64,000 bases of DNA from Basidiobolus meristosporus CBS 931.73 (taxonomy: Eukaryota; Basidiobolomycota; Basidiobolomycetes; Basidiobolales; Basidiobolaceae), in contig MCFE01000337.1 of NCBI GenBank assembly GCA_002104905.1, positions 1 through 64,000 of the forward strand, in the 5' to 3' direction. The position numbers and the translations under genes are program-made. Positions within the stretch are counted from its first letter, which is position 1. Every line of letters begins with the position of its first letter. The notes beneath the pieces are model-generated. The model saw only the letters and a program-made list of their open reading frames with translations, was not told where the DNA came from and searched no databases. This document shows positions 46,401-59,968 of the stretch, piece after piece.

Positions 46401-49400
46401 GCGCATGTGTTTGAGAGCGGAGAGTTTGCGTATGAGTGCGGCAAGTTTGGAGTTCGGGTGGCCAAAAGGTTTGCCGGTCCCAACATCCAGGCCAAAGTGT
46501 ATTTGGTGTTCGCCACGTTTTTGAACCACATGAAGAACGATCCCCACGACGGCCTGACTTTGCTGAAAGAATCCCAGGAGCTCGCCTCGTCGGCCGGTAA
46601 CTTGAAGATCTCTGCCTTGTCGTCGGGTATGGCAGCAACGAAGCAATTCTTCCTGGGCCTTCCGCTTGGCGAGGTGCTCAAAAACGCCAGGGCTAGCAGC
46701 CTGGAGTTGTTGAAGGTACATCCAGACAATAATCTGACGTATGCCATCACCAGCATCTCCAGACTGGTCTTGGCTCTACAGGGGAAGTGTATCCGAGGCT
46801 CAGCAAATCTAATCTTTGACGACGGCCAGTATTCGGAAGAAAACCTCCTTCGTGTCATAACGAGCGAGGCTAGATTTAACCGGTCCATGGTGTGGCACTC
46901 GCGAGTTCGTATCTTCGCATTCTACTTCTTAGGGTATTACCCAGAAGCCCTACAGGAAGCTCAGAGAAGTGAGGAGATCTCGGACAGTAACGAATCCATT
47001 GACAACTTCAAAAAGTGGGCCGTTAGCTTTCACTCGCTGACTCTGGCGGCGCTGATTCGCAAGGGTCAGCTCAATGATAACCAAGCAAAACAAGCTCTGG
47101 AGACCATACGGCAAAACCAGCTGACAACTCAGAAGTGGATCGTCCACCAGGTGTATGGGCCACATACTACGCTCTTCTTGATTGTGGAAGCGGAGCTATA
47201 TGCCTTGAATGGCGAGCCGATGAAAGCTCTGGATCTTTACGAGCAGGCAGCCCAACAGTCACGCCAGTTGAAGCTTGTCCACTACGAAGCATTATCCTAC
47301 GAGCTATATGCCGAATTTCTTTTGCGTCGAGGTTACATCACCACCGGCATGATGATGTTGGAGCAATCCATCAAGACCTATAGTAAATGGGGAGCATACG
47401 AAAAAGCCCAACTGCTTCAGCGTATGCAAGACAATTGGGTCACTAGTCTGCCTGCACTCTCCAAAACCCCCAGCTCCGCCTCAGTGGCGTGCCAAACAGA
47501 CGAGGCGCTAGAGGAGGATGACTCTTCTCGGTTTGCTACAAACGAGATAGTGGCCACTCCTCCATCGCAACAGCCTTCCCCAGGCGGCAGAACGCTGACC
47601 GATTTCATAGAAACTCTGCAGCATCTCTCATCCGAGCTGGAGTATGAGCCGCTGATCCATCAAATCCTTGAACAGACTCCTCGCTTCGTCTCTATACACT
47701 CGGGCAGTCTGATCCTGTTGGACCAGGGAAAGCTAACTGTATCTGCTAGATGGGAACATGACGAGGGTGCGTTTCTGCTGAGCCCGGCCATCCCACACGA
47801 TGACGTGAGTTTCGTATGCAGCGCTTTGGTAGACAAAGCCCTTGCAAGTAAATCGGTGGAGTTTTTTGACTATGACACAACCAACCCTCTGGAAAACGTA
47901 TCCGCTAAGGTCCGCGAACACATAGACAGGAGGTCGGCTGGCAAGAAGTTCACCGCGGCGGTGTTCCCGCTGATTCACAAGAACACCCTGGTCGGCGCCC
48001 TCTACTTCGAAAACACCGCCCTCCCAGAGCCCGATTTGCAAGAGATTGAGCAGCTATGCAAGCACATTGCGCTATGTCTGGTGAACGCGTCCCTCTTAAG
48101 AACCACGCAGCTCAAGTTGCGAGAAACCGAGCAAGCCAAGAACCACTACCTCACCCTTGTGAATGCACTTCCATGTGTTGTGTGGATTGGCAACCGAGAT
48201 GGCTCCAGTTGGTTTGTCAACGAGAAAGTCGAGGAAATCACCGGGGTTACCTCGAATCAGTTTCTGGGGTGGGGGTGGTCACAGTTCATTCACCCAGACG
48301 ATATTGACTCGATGATGAGCAAGTGGCGATCATGCATCGCCAAGCTGCAAGCCTGCGAGTTGGAATTCCGAATGCTCTCGAGAGATGGTACATATAGGTG
48401 GGTGCTAGGTCGCCATGTCTGTGTCCGCGACACGTACGGAAAATACACATGGTACAGCATGTGGATGGATATCGACATCCACAAGCAAGCGTTGTACCAT
48501 GTCGAGGAAGGCAAAAGACGCTACTCGTTGCTTTTGGAATGCATTCCTTGCCAGGTGTTTACTGCTCAGCCAGATGGGATCATTGACTACGTCAACTCAT
48601 CATGGTGCAAGTACACCGGACAGAATATCCAGCAAGCCACCGCGTCAAACTGGACCAGTTGCATCCACCAGGATGATTTGAAGGCCCACCAGGAGCAGTA
48701 TACTCAATGCCTGCAGAATGGACTGACGTTGGAGTGCGAGTGCAGAATTCGTGGGGCCAGTGGAGCCTATCGCTGGTTCATCATCCGCGCCATGCCTTTG
48801 AAGGACTCTTGCGGTACGCTCATCAAATGGTTTGGCATGTGCACGGACATTGACGAACAGAAGCAGCAGCAACGGCTAAAATCCAACTTCTTGGCGAACA
48901 TGTCCCACGAGCTACGCACCCCATTCTCCGGGGTGATTGGGATGCTCTCCTTGCTTCTGGATACGTCTTTGAACAGCGAGCAACTTGAGTACGTGGAGAT
49001 GTGCAAGCAGTCATGCGATGTGCTGATGCAAGTCGTGGACGACCTTCTGAATTTTTCGAAGCTCGAGGCGGGAAAGGTGGTGCTCGAGCAGCTACCGTTT
49101 CACGTAGAAGATCTTCTGGGAGATGTGTGCGAACTGCTGACCACCCTGGTAAGTAAAAAGAACCTTGAAGTTGCGTTCTATGTGGACCCCCGCATCCCGA
49201 GTACCTTAATTGGAGATGGAAATCGCCTGAGGCAAATCCTGCTCAACCTCCTAGGCAACGCAATCAAATTCACCCCCAAGGGGTATATTGTGGTTCGATG
49301 CCACGTCGCTCAAGAGCCATCCCAGGACGGGGAGCTGGTGGTAAAGATCGAGGTGGAGGATACCGGGATTGGTATGACCATTGAGGAACAGGCCTATCTG

Positions 49401-50498
49401 TTTCAACCATTTTCACAGGTCGACGGCAGCACCACACGGCTGTACGGCGGGACCGGACTGGGGCTATCCATCTGCTCGCAACTGGTCAAGCTGATGCATG
49501 GGCGCATTGGGGTGATCAGTCAGAAGGGGAAGGGCTCGAATTTCTGGTTTACAGCCACGCTTAAGCAAGAATCCGACGCTGTGTCCGTCGAGAACGCACC
49601 TGAAATCCTGCAACTCATCAGTCGGATCCACTCGCTCAAGGAGAGTCCCCGCTTTCTTATCAGCCTGCACCAGTCCATTGCCCCGATGATCACGAATTAT
49701 CTCGGCCCGTTTGATTGTGTCACTTGTGAGAACGCACTGGAGATTTCGGAGGGAATCAACGCTGCCAAGGAGGCGAATCAGCCGTTTGACATTGTGATTT
49801 TGGATGCTGCAATGGACCAGGAGCAGTGGGAAATGCTCGTTGAAGCGAGTCTACTAGATGGGGTCAAGACGTTGGTGCTGACCTACCCATCGTCCGTAAA
49901 GATGGATGAAGAGGCCCCTAGCTTTAAGGGGCTGGAAATCCGCCGCATCACCAAGCCAGTGAGGCGATCCAAGTTTCTCAAGTGTGTGGTCGATTTGTTT
50001 GATGGCAATTCGTCCCCCGATGGTGCGCAAACTTTGTCGACCGCCACATCCAGCACCATGCCCGCCGAACCGAATACGGCGAATGAGCCCAATGGTGAAG
50101 GAACGATGCATGTCTTAGTGGCGGAGGACAACTTCATTGCACAACAGCTTATCACTCGAATGTTACAGAGGATGGGACACGACGTCACCGTGACCAACAA
50201 TGGACTTGAGGTGGTAGACGTCTACAAGAGCCAGCCATACCTGTATGCCTGTATATTCATGGACAAAATGATGCCCCTCTGCGACGGATATGAAGCTACT
50301 CGCAGAATCCGCGCTTTCGAGAGCGAAAGCAGCATAACCCGCAGAATACCCATTGTTGCCTTGACTGCGGATGCCCAGTCCAAAACCAAGAAGGAATGTC
50401 TGGGGGTAGGAATGGATATGTGGCTGACCAAACCCTGTGACAAGAAGAACCTCATGAGAGTGCTGGCCGAGGTGGCAGCCCTTCAACCGGAGTTGTAG
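43491..50498 (+). CDS. Group X hybrid histidine kinase with kinase-like N-terminus
   Basis: Exons 43491-44055, 44140-44276 and 44337-50498 give 2,287 residues. Order of parts: a kinase-like domain (1-230), an AAA/NACHT-type ATPase with Walker A GDPGIGKT (320-327), a long helical TPR-like region (about 560-1270), GAF (about 1320-1495), two PAS domains (about 1505-1740), HisKA with [10 protein letters not shown] (His about 1758), HATPase with [17 protein letters not shown] and GGTGLGLS, a degenerate receiver (about 2000-2125) and a C-terminal receiver with [18 protein letters not shown] (Asp about 2210) and LTKP. This is the architecture of fission yeast Mak2/Mak3 and Candida Chk1, which sense oxidative and other stress and feed a phosphorelay. 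The N-terminal kinase is degenerate (HGGV for HRD, SDFC for DFG) and Walker B reads FLDRLE, so those parts are probably regulatory. Confidence 0.93.
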
Positions 50499-50736
50499 TG
50501 CCTTACTATAGAGCTGATCAATAGAGCGTTTCTGTACAGACATCAATACCCATATCATATATCCAAGTCATGTAAACTAATGTAAATAAAATCCGTCCAA
50601 ATGAATGATTAATCGAGATCATTCACCAAATCGACCTGCTTGACTCGGAAAAAAAAAAGAAAAAGAAAATTCAGGAGGATCCTCATCAGTGGTAAATGCC
50701 GAATTGTGGTACTCCTGTTGTTCGCCTTCTATAGAC

Positions 50737-52211
<1,475 letters not shown>

Positions 52212-52335
52212 TCAATTCCCTATAGCTCACCTATCTTAGACGCATTCTGATACATTTGTTATATAAAGAAGTCCGGTTGGGTTGAATATATCGGCAACTA
52301 ATACAATATCCTTTATTAAGAGTTATATCCCCCGG

Positions 52336-55300
52336 TTACCTGTAGTAACGTTGGTGAATGGGATCATCCTGAGGCAGATGGTGGTAACGGCCTGCTGGAG
52401 GCTTAGGTAATGGTCGACTGTAGGGTGTGTACATTGGCATTTGCATTGGTTGACTGGATTGAGGCATTGGTGGTGGGGGTTGTGGTCGAGCCATGGGTGT
52501 TGGTGTGGCATAAGGGTGAGGATTAGAAGAGTAAATGTTCGGGTTCATGTTGGGGGTAGAAGTCATCCTCGTAGCATTGGAGCGGGGATGATTTGGCATG
52601 TAGTGCATTGGGTCTGGGAACGTATCAGGGGAATCTCGAGCATAATCCGTAGTGAGTGGTGCAGGGTATGCCTGGGGCATGTATACATCAGGCATTGGAA
52701 TCCCTGCACCTGGGTCATACTGGGCCTGAAAGGGGTAGACAGCGTCAATCGCACCTGGGCGCTGAGTCTTTGGGGGAAGGGGTTTAGGTGGAGGAGTAGG
52801 CTTGGGCCTAGGAGGATGGTTGTATGACGAATTTGAGGCTACATTAGACGTGGTAAAAGAGCTTATCGAAGGGTAGTTCACTGGCTTTTTAGGCAGAGGT
52901 GGACGGTACTCCTCTGATCTTGTGCTGTTGTAAGCAGATCTGCTGCGGTTTTCGGGTGGCCGGTTCTGGTCTTCGTTGCCTCGATTCCCGCTAAAACTAG
53001 CGTAAACTCGCTGGTTTTCCAATCGAGGATGGACCGGTAATGGAGGTGGAGAGGGTGATGGTGATGGATATGATTCAACATGTTGAGGAATATGAATCGA
53101 GTTGAGGTTTCCTGGACGATTTTCGGTAGTCGCATTGCTTGTCACTGATGTCTTGTAGTCAGGACCATTTGAAGAACCCCCGCTTAGCATGGGGTCCGGA
53201 AGAGCACTACGTGGCCGGGGGCGTTGCGAGTGCCTAGTCAACACATTTGCACTACCCGATTCAGCAGAATGATTTCTACCTGAAAGATCCGATTGCGGAG
53301 GTCGGGGATTATTGGGCGTAACAATGGGTGGCGATTTCGAGGCTTCCCGAGAAACGAGCACCTGCTCTGGCTCCACTTCTCTAGACTTTGGAGAAACACC
53401 TCGAGACAATGAGGCAACACCCTGGCCGGATGATTTTGCATCCTTCACATTCTTTGGATCATGGGTGCCTTGAGCCGCACTCGTATCGATTGGTGTCGAT
53501 ATTGTCACTGGAGCTGTAGGTTTTCTATGCGACGTAGACTCGTCGTTGCTGCTGGGCTTAGAGATCGAGGCCACGCTTACGGTAGACTCCTCCGCAATAT
53601 GAGGTTGAGTTACAGCCGGTGGTGGGGCTTGTATCTTGGGGATTGAAGTTGATGAAGTAACGGGGTTAGGAGCTGCCCCTGCAGGAGGCTTGGATGTCTC
53701 CGACGCGCTTGGAATAGATACATCTCTTTTGCAGGTCGGGGTGGGAATCCGTTTGTTTTCGCTTAGGACTGATGGTGGAGGTGGAGATGGAGATGACTTG
53801 CGTACTACTGTTGGCTCAGGAGGGAAGGAGGATTCTGAATTCGCAGAGGATAGCGGTGCAGGTGACTGAGACTTAGGGATAACCAGTGACCTAGGGATTT
53901 GCACCGTTTGTGCGTTCGGGGACCAGGATAGGCGTTGTTCTGAGCTGATGCTGCTAACGCTGAGACTTCGCATGCCGGTAACAATCTCGCTCTGCTCCAC
54001 CTGGGTTTTCAGTGTTCGCAAAGAATCCAAAAAGCCCCATGGAGGCAGAACATGTGTGGAGCCAATGATCACCTCTCTGTTCAATTCTTTCGAGATTTCG
54101 TACACCGACCTCATCTCTGAATGGGTCATGCCGCCGATCATAAACAGGATGATCCGCCCCTTCTGGTTGACGCTCTCCCCTAAGGTGCCTTTCTTCCTCT
54201 TGGTCCATTTCGGGGCCTGATGACGAAATACCTGGGCATTGGCACCCTGCCCATTTGCTCCACCTCCGTGATGATTGCTGGTCATAATGGGGAACATGTC
54301 CGGTGGAAGGGTATTTTGAACAAGATTCTCCACGATTTGTTTGACCATTGGGACGTACCGAGCAATCATCAGGAAGTCCGTTGGTTCCTTGAAAGTTTTC
54401 AGCTTTTTGCTCAAGGTGCTTCCTTTCTTACTGCTCTTGTTCAGTTTCACGCCCAGCCGATCTAGGCTTTGGATCGCGGCACTATCCTTCTTGTTCAAGT
54501 CCAACTGCGCATGAAAATTGATCTCTTGCCAAGTTTCTTCGCGCAAGCCGTCCTTCGATAAGATGTAGAGGATCAAAATCCGCAACTTGTTGTCGGGACT
54601 GATCGACGGATCATCAAGGACAGGCACTATCTCGTCCACCATGTGCTTGGAGGCTTCGCCATTCTCACGCACGCCCGTAGCCAGATCCTAGCAAGTCAAG
54701 AAGATTAGATTTGGGTGAATCGGCTCGAGAGCGCTCCTTACCTGCTCCAACAGGGCAAGTCTCTCGATATCTAGCTTGGTAAATAGCTCCGTGCACTCCA
54801 GCGAAAGTGACATGTGCAGTGAACATTTCTCCTTGATATCCTGGTATTCCGGGAGTGAATACAAAGTCTCTCGAAGCTGCCGTAACTTGGCGCTTGCACT
54901 CATATCGGGATTGTTGACCATCTTCTTGTTCCCCAGCTTGGTGATTTTCGCGACCAGGCCTTGAACACACTGGTCAAAAGGGACGTGTCGGTACTCAACC
55001 CAGATAGGGTCATCCTCATTCAACGCCCCCTCCTTGTCGATTTCGGCGCCTTGGGCATCAATGTACTTGTAGGTGTAGGTAGCCTCTTCTGGCAAACACA
55101 TCAAATCGTGGACTATCGCTTGGTAAGTGACTTCATGCAGCAAGGGTGCCCGAAGATCTACCGTGCGATCCAGCACGAGCAAGGTGGCCCGGGGTTGACG
55201 AGGGTCGATGGTCTAATGGAAATGGTCAGCAGGAGCTTGATTTGTCGGCTGGCTGTCTCCCTCACCTGTAGGTATTGCTTTCCACGCTGCAGTGAATCAA

Positions 55301-56278
55301 ACTCCTCTTGCACCAGCTCGGCCAAGTCATAGGAAAGCTCGGTGGTGTTCAATTCCCCATCAGGCTTGTAATATTTAATGATCGGGTTTTCGCCCAGAGC
55401 CACATTCAACGACACAATCTAGGCAGCTTCGTTAATCCACCAGCTTCAGATCTTTGCTACCAGAGCATACGTACTTTCTTGGCCATGTCTTTGAGGATCA
55501 GGTGCCTGTTCTTAGTGGGAGTCGTGGAGTATAATTCGGATATGGCGTGTGGTGTTTTGGTCGTGAATACCTGTGCTTCAGGCACTGATTGGCAATGATG
55601 TTAGCGCGGGACGAGGGGCCTTTATGTGCACGAAGACCGTACCAAAGAAGTCCACAAAGTATTCTACAATATTCTGGATATACGAGGCCGCCGGTGACTG
55701 GGTTAAATACTGATACATATCATCACCAAGCTCTACATAGAAATCCAGTTACGATCTTGACTGGATTGTGTGTTCTCGAGATTGGTTACCTGTAGTGAAA
55801 TATAAATATGCTCCTCCGTAGAGAGGGCCAGCATGCAATTTACTGCCTTCTGTAAAATCCTTCACTAGGCATTCAATCGATTCCCAAGTTGGGGTAATGA
55901 GATATAAGACGTCGACCTCTGGAAATCCATTTCTGGGTAATTCTAGCTTCTCGTACACTATCCAAAGTTAAGGTTAGTAGCCAGATAGTACTGTCCCCAA
56001 TCGAACGGAGGCACCCACGTGACACTTCAGTTAGAAACAAATCCTTCTGCTCAACACACGCGTCTAAATAGGTCCTGGCAGCTTCATCCACAACCAAAAT
56101 GCGCCCCATCTTTGGAGCAGGCAATGAATTGACCATGTCAAGAAATCCTAATAGAAACAACAAACATTTAGCCCATCGACATCTTCCCTGTTGCGCGAGG
56201 AAGGAGTATTGTAGGAAAAGACTCACGCTGCCTGAGCATTCGGCGGATAGAAAAACCATGGTTGGTTTGTTCTAACAT
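52336..56278 (-). CDS. SEC1: SEC1/Munc18-family protein with long proline-rich tail
   Basis: The N-terminal 600 or so residues are a Sec1/Munc18 protein that binds syntaxin-type SNAREs at sites of exocytosis. Landmarks: RFLDMVNSLPAPKMGRILVVD (split by an intron), FPEVDVLYLITPTWESIECLVKDF, LLVLDRTVDLRAPLLHEVTYQAI, LRETLYSLPEYQD, KLRILILYILSKDGL and KGRIILFMIGGMTHSEMRSVYE. The first exon starts at 56278; a later ATG in the same frame is possible. About eight introns lie in the 5' half. After the Sec1 domain ends (about 54,000) an extra 540 or so residues follow, rich in Ser and Pro with PxxP-type motifs (PPPKPLPPK, PPLPKKP, PPPPMPQ). Yeast Sec1 is about 720 residues, so this tail is unusual. 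Confidence 0.9.
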
Positions 56279-57520
56279 TTTTGAGCAAAGTTAAGTGAAA
56301 GAGTAGCAAACCAAGTCCAAGAGCAGTCGTCTTTATGTTCGATATGGTACTTCGGCGCGAATTTAATCTGGATTCTTGGCTTTGTTAGACAAATCAACCC
56401 ACATTCGAGACCTGGCGCTGGTAATCATATAGGATGTGCCAAACTTTATTTATTAGTAAACATGGAGTAGATTCTATTGGATCTGCAATCTTCAGATTCA
56501 TTTATATTGTCCTACTGTGTACGACGGCATACCATGAATGAATTAACTGCAATGGCTTGCTGATCGTGCTCATCTCCCTTGGTACCGGTTGCCATTATTT
56601 CGCTTTGTGTTAGGGGCTTTGTTCTGTGATTGATGGGTGGTGCCAACTCTCTACATCAAGATACTGTAACATTTATTTATTTACTTTGAAGAAATTGCTA
56701 TTTCTTGTCTTTTGTACTTGCAGAGTTCCCGCACAAACAAGAATACTTCATCCCAGCTTCATGGTGGTATGTGGCGACTGTTTAGTTTATACCCAAATTA
56801 CTCATATATCCCAAGTTTGTATTTATCTTCTAGCAAAGTTGTGTTATTTACTTAGGATTCAGTTCGTAAGATATTAGCTGATTCTTTCAATTAGTGAGGT
56901 CCTGAAAGTTGTAAAATGCTCAAACTCATCCAAAAGGCCCCAATATTTGTACATCACTTCCTGAGACCCTTCTGACACCCTTATCATTAGTTTGTGACAT
57001 TCTTCCAAAAGTATAAATACTGCAATTGAACTCAATAAAGCAAGTGAGTATCATGCAATTCTTCTAGTTCTCTAAATCACTTTCAATACTTGTCAGAATA
57101 TTGAAATATGGTAAACTTATCCACAATTTTACAAAGATAATAAATGAAATCAAGAAAGGAAGTTCATGTAAAAATGGGGGTTTTCTTTCGTTTGCAGTAA
57201 GCTTAGTTCCAATAACCGTTGGTGAAATTTCTAACAGCTTTTGCTAAACATCAACCACGCGTATAACAGTTGCATAACAACTAATTTGTGATGGATCCGT
57301 TATCCTTCGAAAATCAAATTCTATATTTTGTCCAGCGAAATATTGATCCCGGAAGAGCTTTGGCATTCAATACTATCCAAAATGAGATAAATTGATATCG
57401 CAATATTGGGCAACGGTTGAACTATAAGGAACAGTATATAATAACGCGATGTTTTGCTTAAAACTCGAAAATACAACGGCAAGGATCTTTCACATTAATA
57501 CTGTTAGGTTGCCCAAAGAA
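56279..57520. other. AT-rich intergenic region with LTR relic
   Basis: No gene. The segment 56,860-57,110 contains AAGTATAAATACTGC, AACTCAATAAAGC and CTTCTAGTTCTCTAAATC, matching in order the LTR relic at 1919-2245 (TATAAATACTG, AACTCAATAAATC, CTTCTAATTCTCC). GTTCGTAAGATATTAGCTG at about 56,864 is also shared (GTTTGTAAGATATTGGTT). So a diverged copia-type solo LTR lies here in plus orientation. Confidence 0.5.
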
Positions 57521-57612
57521 ACATTCATGATTAATTAAAATGCTATTGCTTTTATTTTACATCCTATTTATACTAATGTTACAATCAGGAAAACACCTTC
57601 TGGCACTTCCTA

Positions 57613-59232
57613 TCAACACTCAATGGCATCAAACTTCCGGAAGATCCAGTAGAAGATGACAGTCATGACTCCCATCAGTCCGGTTTGGATGCCGAACACG
57701 TACACAAAGTTGGGGTCGTTGCTCCACACTGCAAGGATCAGGCCAATCAGACTGCCACCACAGTTGGTGAACAGGAAAAGAGAGGTCACCACCGACTTGA
57801 GCTCGGGGGCGGCTTGTCGGAAGGCGAACTCCAGGCCGGTGACTGAGGCGAAGATCTCGGAGATGGAGATTCCAATGAACGGGATCACTTGCCACCAGAT
57901 GGAGATGTCGTTGACTGGTTGCTCACCCTCGGGCAGGCCACTCAAATCGGTGAAGTTGTAGTAGGGGCCGGTCTTGTAGACCTGTGCTTGGAGAACGGTG
58001 ACATAGACAAAGGCAAGTGTGGCAATTGTGAACCCGATGGTGATGCGTGTGATGGGACCAAGACGGCAGCCCATTCTTCTCAGCAATGGGAAGATGGCCG
58101 TGTCAAAGATAGGGATGGCAACTACCAGGACAAGGCTGTTGACCAGGTTCAGCTGCTCGGGCCCACTGATGAACGATGGTCTTTGCATCGTCAGTCCCAT
58201 GTTGATGAAGTTGTCGGACATGTTGTAGTACAGAGCCCAGTAGAAGGGATAGAACAGGAACACCAAGCAGGCGCGCAGGGTTTTCTTGAGATCCTCGATG
58301 AACTGATCGTCCCACTCAAAGCCATCCACCTTGGCGTAGTCAAGCCAGTGCTCGATGGGCCCATTGGTCTTGGCATTGTCCAACGGGGTCTTGCGATGGG
58401 ACAGAGCATACTTGATGCAGGAGTAGGTCTTCGAGAGGACAGTGCCGGATGGAGGCTTGACATAGTACAGCTTTTTGGCGGACACGAAGATCACGAGGCC
58501 AATCACGAACATGATCGCTGGCAGCGAGTAGGCCAGGGGATAGGATCCGTAGTCGTTGGCAACGATGGGACAGATGAACTGGCCCAACAAGGCGCCACAG
58601 TTGATGGCCCAGTAGAAGAAGCGGAAGATGCGCTCAACGGTGAGCTGTGAGTCGGTGTAGACACCAGGGGTCTTGGTCGGGAAGATTCCTTCCTTGATCT
58701 GCTCAGCGGCAAAGGAGGAAACATTGGACTTGATGCCGCCGGTGCCGAAGGAGATGAAGACATACAGGGCAATCACGAAGCCGATCACACCGAAGCTTCC
58801 ATCCAGAGAGGTTGGGAGGGAGCTGACTGCCAGGAACACCAAGCCCACCATGTAGAAGAGGGAGAATATGACGATGGTCTTGAACTTTCCGATGTAGCGG
58901 TCAGCAACGACGGCACCAAGAATAGTGGTGCAATAGGCCAGAAACTGGAAGCCTCTGTTCACGGCGGTGGCAGTGCTCTTGTTGAAGCCAAGAACCTTGA
59001 GCATGTAGGGTTGGAACAGAAGCGAGGCACCGTAGAAGGCAAAGCGCTCGCACAGCTCGGTGATGATGATGAACCAGGCCGCGAGGGGGACCTTTCCAGC
59101 AACGCGTAGCTTGATGTCATCGGAGTTGGGAGGATCATCTTGTGCAGCATCGATGTGCTCCACTTGGGTAGACTTTTCGAAGGGCTTTTCTTCGCTCATA
59201 GTTGTTGTGGGGAATTTCTGAGGAAACAGCAT
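57613..59232 (-). CDS. PTR2: PTR2-type oligopeptide/proton symporter, copy 1
   Basis: A 539-residue intronless gene. It belongs to the POT/PTR2 family of proton-coupled di- and tripeptide importers of the plasma membrane. Signatures: ITELCERFAFYG (the ExxER proton-coupling motif of helix 1), GTGGIKSNVSSFAAEQ (PTR2 signature) and RIFRFFYWAINCGALLGQF (FYxxINxG signature), with about 12 hydrophobic helices. The length is slightly short for fungal PTR2 (about 550-600) because the N-terminal tail is short. Two in-frame starts are possible, MLFPQKF at 59232 and MSEEKPFEK at 59199; the second fits the family better. A TATATAAATATA box at 59307-59318 lies 75-110 bp upstream. The protein is identical to that of copy 2. 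Confidence 0.95.
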   Translation of the reverse strand: MLFPQKFPTTTMSEEKPFEKSTQVEHIDAAQDDPPNSDDIKLRVAGKVPLAAWFIIITELCERFAFYGASLLFQPYMLKVLGFNKSTATAVNRGFQFLAYCTTILGAVVADRYIGKFKTIVIFSLFYMVGLVFLAVSSLPTSLDGSFGVIGFVIALYVFISFGTGGIKSNVSSFAAEQIKEGIFPTKTPGVYTDSQLTVERIFRFFYWAINCGALLGQFICPIVANDYGSYPLAYSLPAIMFVIGLVIFVSAKKLYYVKPPSGTVLSKTYSCIKYALSHRKTPLDNAKTNGPIEHWLDYAKVDGFEWDDQFIEDLKKTLRACLVFLFYPFYWALYYNMSDNFINMGLTMQRPSFISGPEQLNLVNSLVLVVAIPIFDTAIFPLLRRMGCRLGPITRITIGFTIATLAFVYVTVLQAQVYKTGPYYNFTDLSGLPEGEQPVNDISIWWQVIPFIGISISEIFASVTGLEFAFRQAAPELKSVVTSLFLFTNCGGSLIGLILAVWSNDPNFVYVFGIQTGLMGVMTVIFYWIFRKFDAIEC

Positions 59233-59306
59233 GGAGGATGAGGCAGCTTTTATTAGTTGTCAGCCAAACTTAATTCAACCAAGTGACAGATTTGGCAAGA
59301 TTGACA

Positions 59307-59318
59307 TATATAAATATA
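59307..59318 (-). promoter_or_regulatory. TATA box of PTR2 copy 1
   Basis: TATATAAATATA lies 75-86 bp upstream of the first possible start. The aligned position of copy 2 reads AGATAGGGATATA, which destroys most of the element, so the two copies probably have different core promoters. Confidence 0.5.
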
Positions 59319-59321
59319 GCC

Positions 59322-59968
59322 ACTTACGGAAAGAAGATTTTTTAGCTGTACGATTGACCATTAAACTTGATTGGGAAGTACATCCAGATATACACCAAAA
59401 TACGTGATTGCGATCAGCTGGTATTGTGGATAACTCTCTGCTATATGGAATGACAACAGGAGTGTTGATAGCCATTACCAAAGACAGACCATTGAAAATA
59501 GCCAGATATGGGTGGCCGTTGTGATAGTCGAATATTCTCCAGAGGCGAGCCTGATGATAGCAGGAAGCAATATTCGTCCTTATATATTCTATTTAGCATA
59601 TAGTATTTACGTGTTAGTGCACCAGAAGGGTTTGCTTTGCTCGTAAAGTTGAGTTTTATTGATTATCAGATGGTTCAATAGTAGAGTGTCAATATGAAGT
59701 TACCAATGTGCAGGAAATGGGAAAGTATGGCTCACTACACGACTGCTAATGCTCCAGAAGTTAAACAAACCATATATTTCAATGCATAATTCAACTCGAA
59801 ATGAAAAGTCACACAGTCAATAGATCGCTTTGCTCAATACCAATATCATTGGACAACTAGAGTTGTTCAACACTGAAATTGCGGAACGGTTTGATATGGT
59901 GATAGGATTAGAAATCTGCAATTAATTCTAATAAATCCGAAACTTTGCTGTTGTCCTTTACTCACAAC
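59322..59968. other. Intergenic region, PTR2 copy 1 to GNAT gene
   Basis: AT-rich, no gene recognised. It is a divergent promoter region between the minus-strand transporter and the plus-strand acetyltransferase. TATATATTCTATTTAGCATATAG-like AT-rich stretches occur near 59,580. Confidence 0.4.

Larger units (their letters stand above)
57521..59321. repeat. Segmental duplication, left unit (PTR2 copy 1)
   Basis: This block matches 60,938-62,738 at a constant offset of 3,417 bp. Identity is near total across the coding sequence, high in about 90 bp on each side, and lost beyond. The two units are in direct orientation. Confidence 0.9.

Noticed and set aside
57889-58650. 253-codon plus-strand open frame antisense to PTR2 copy 1 (and its twin at 61306-62007)
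   Set aside because: It mirrors the codon bias of the transporter on the other strand; it has no known domain, and the twin is truncated by a silent change in the real gene.
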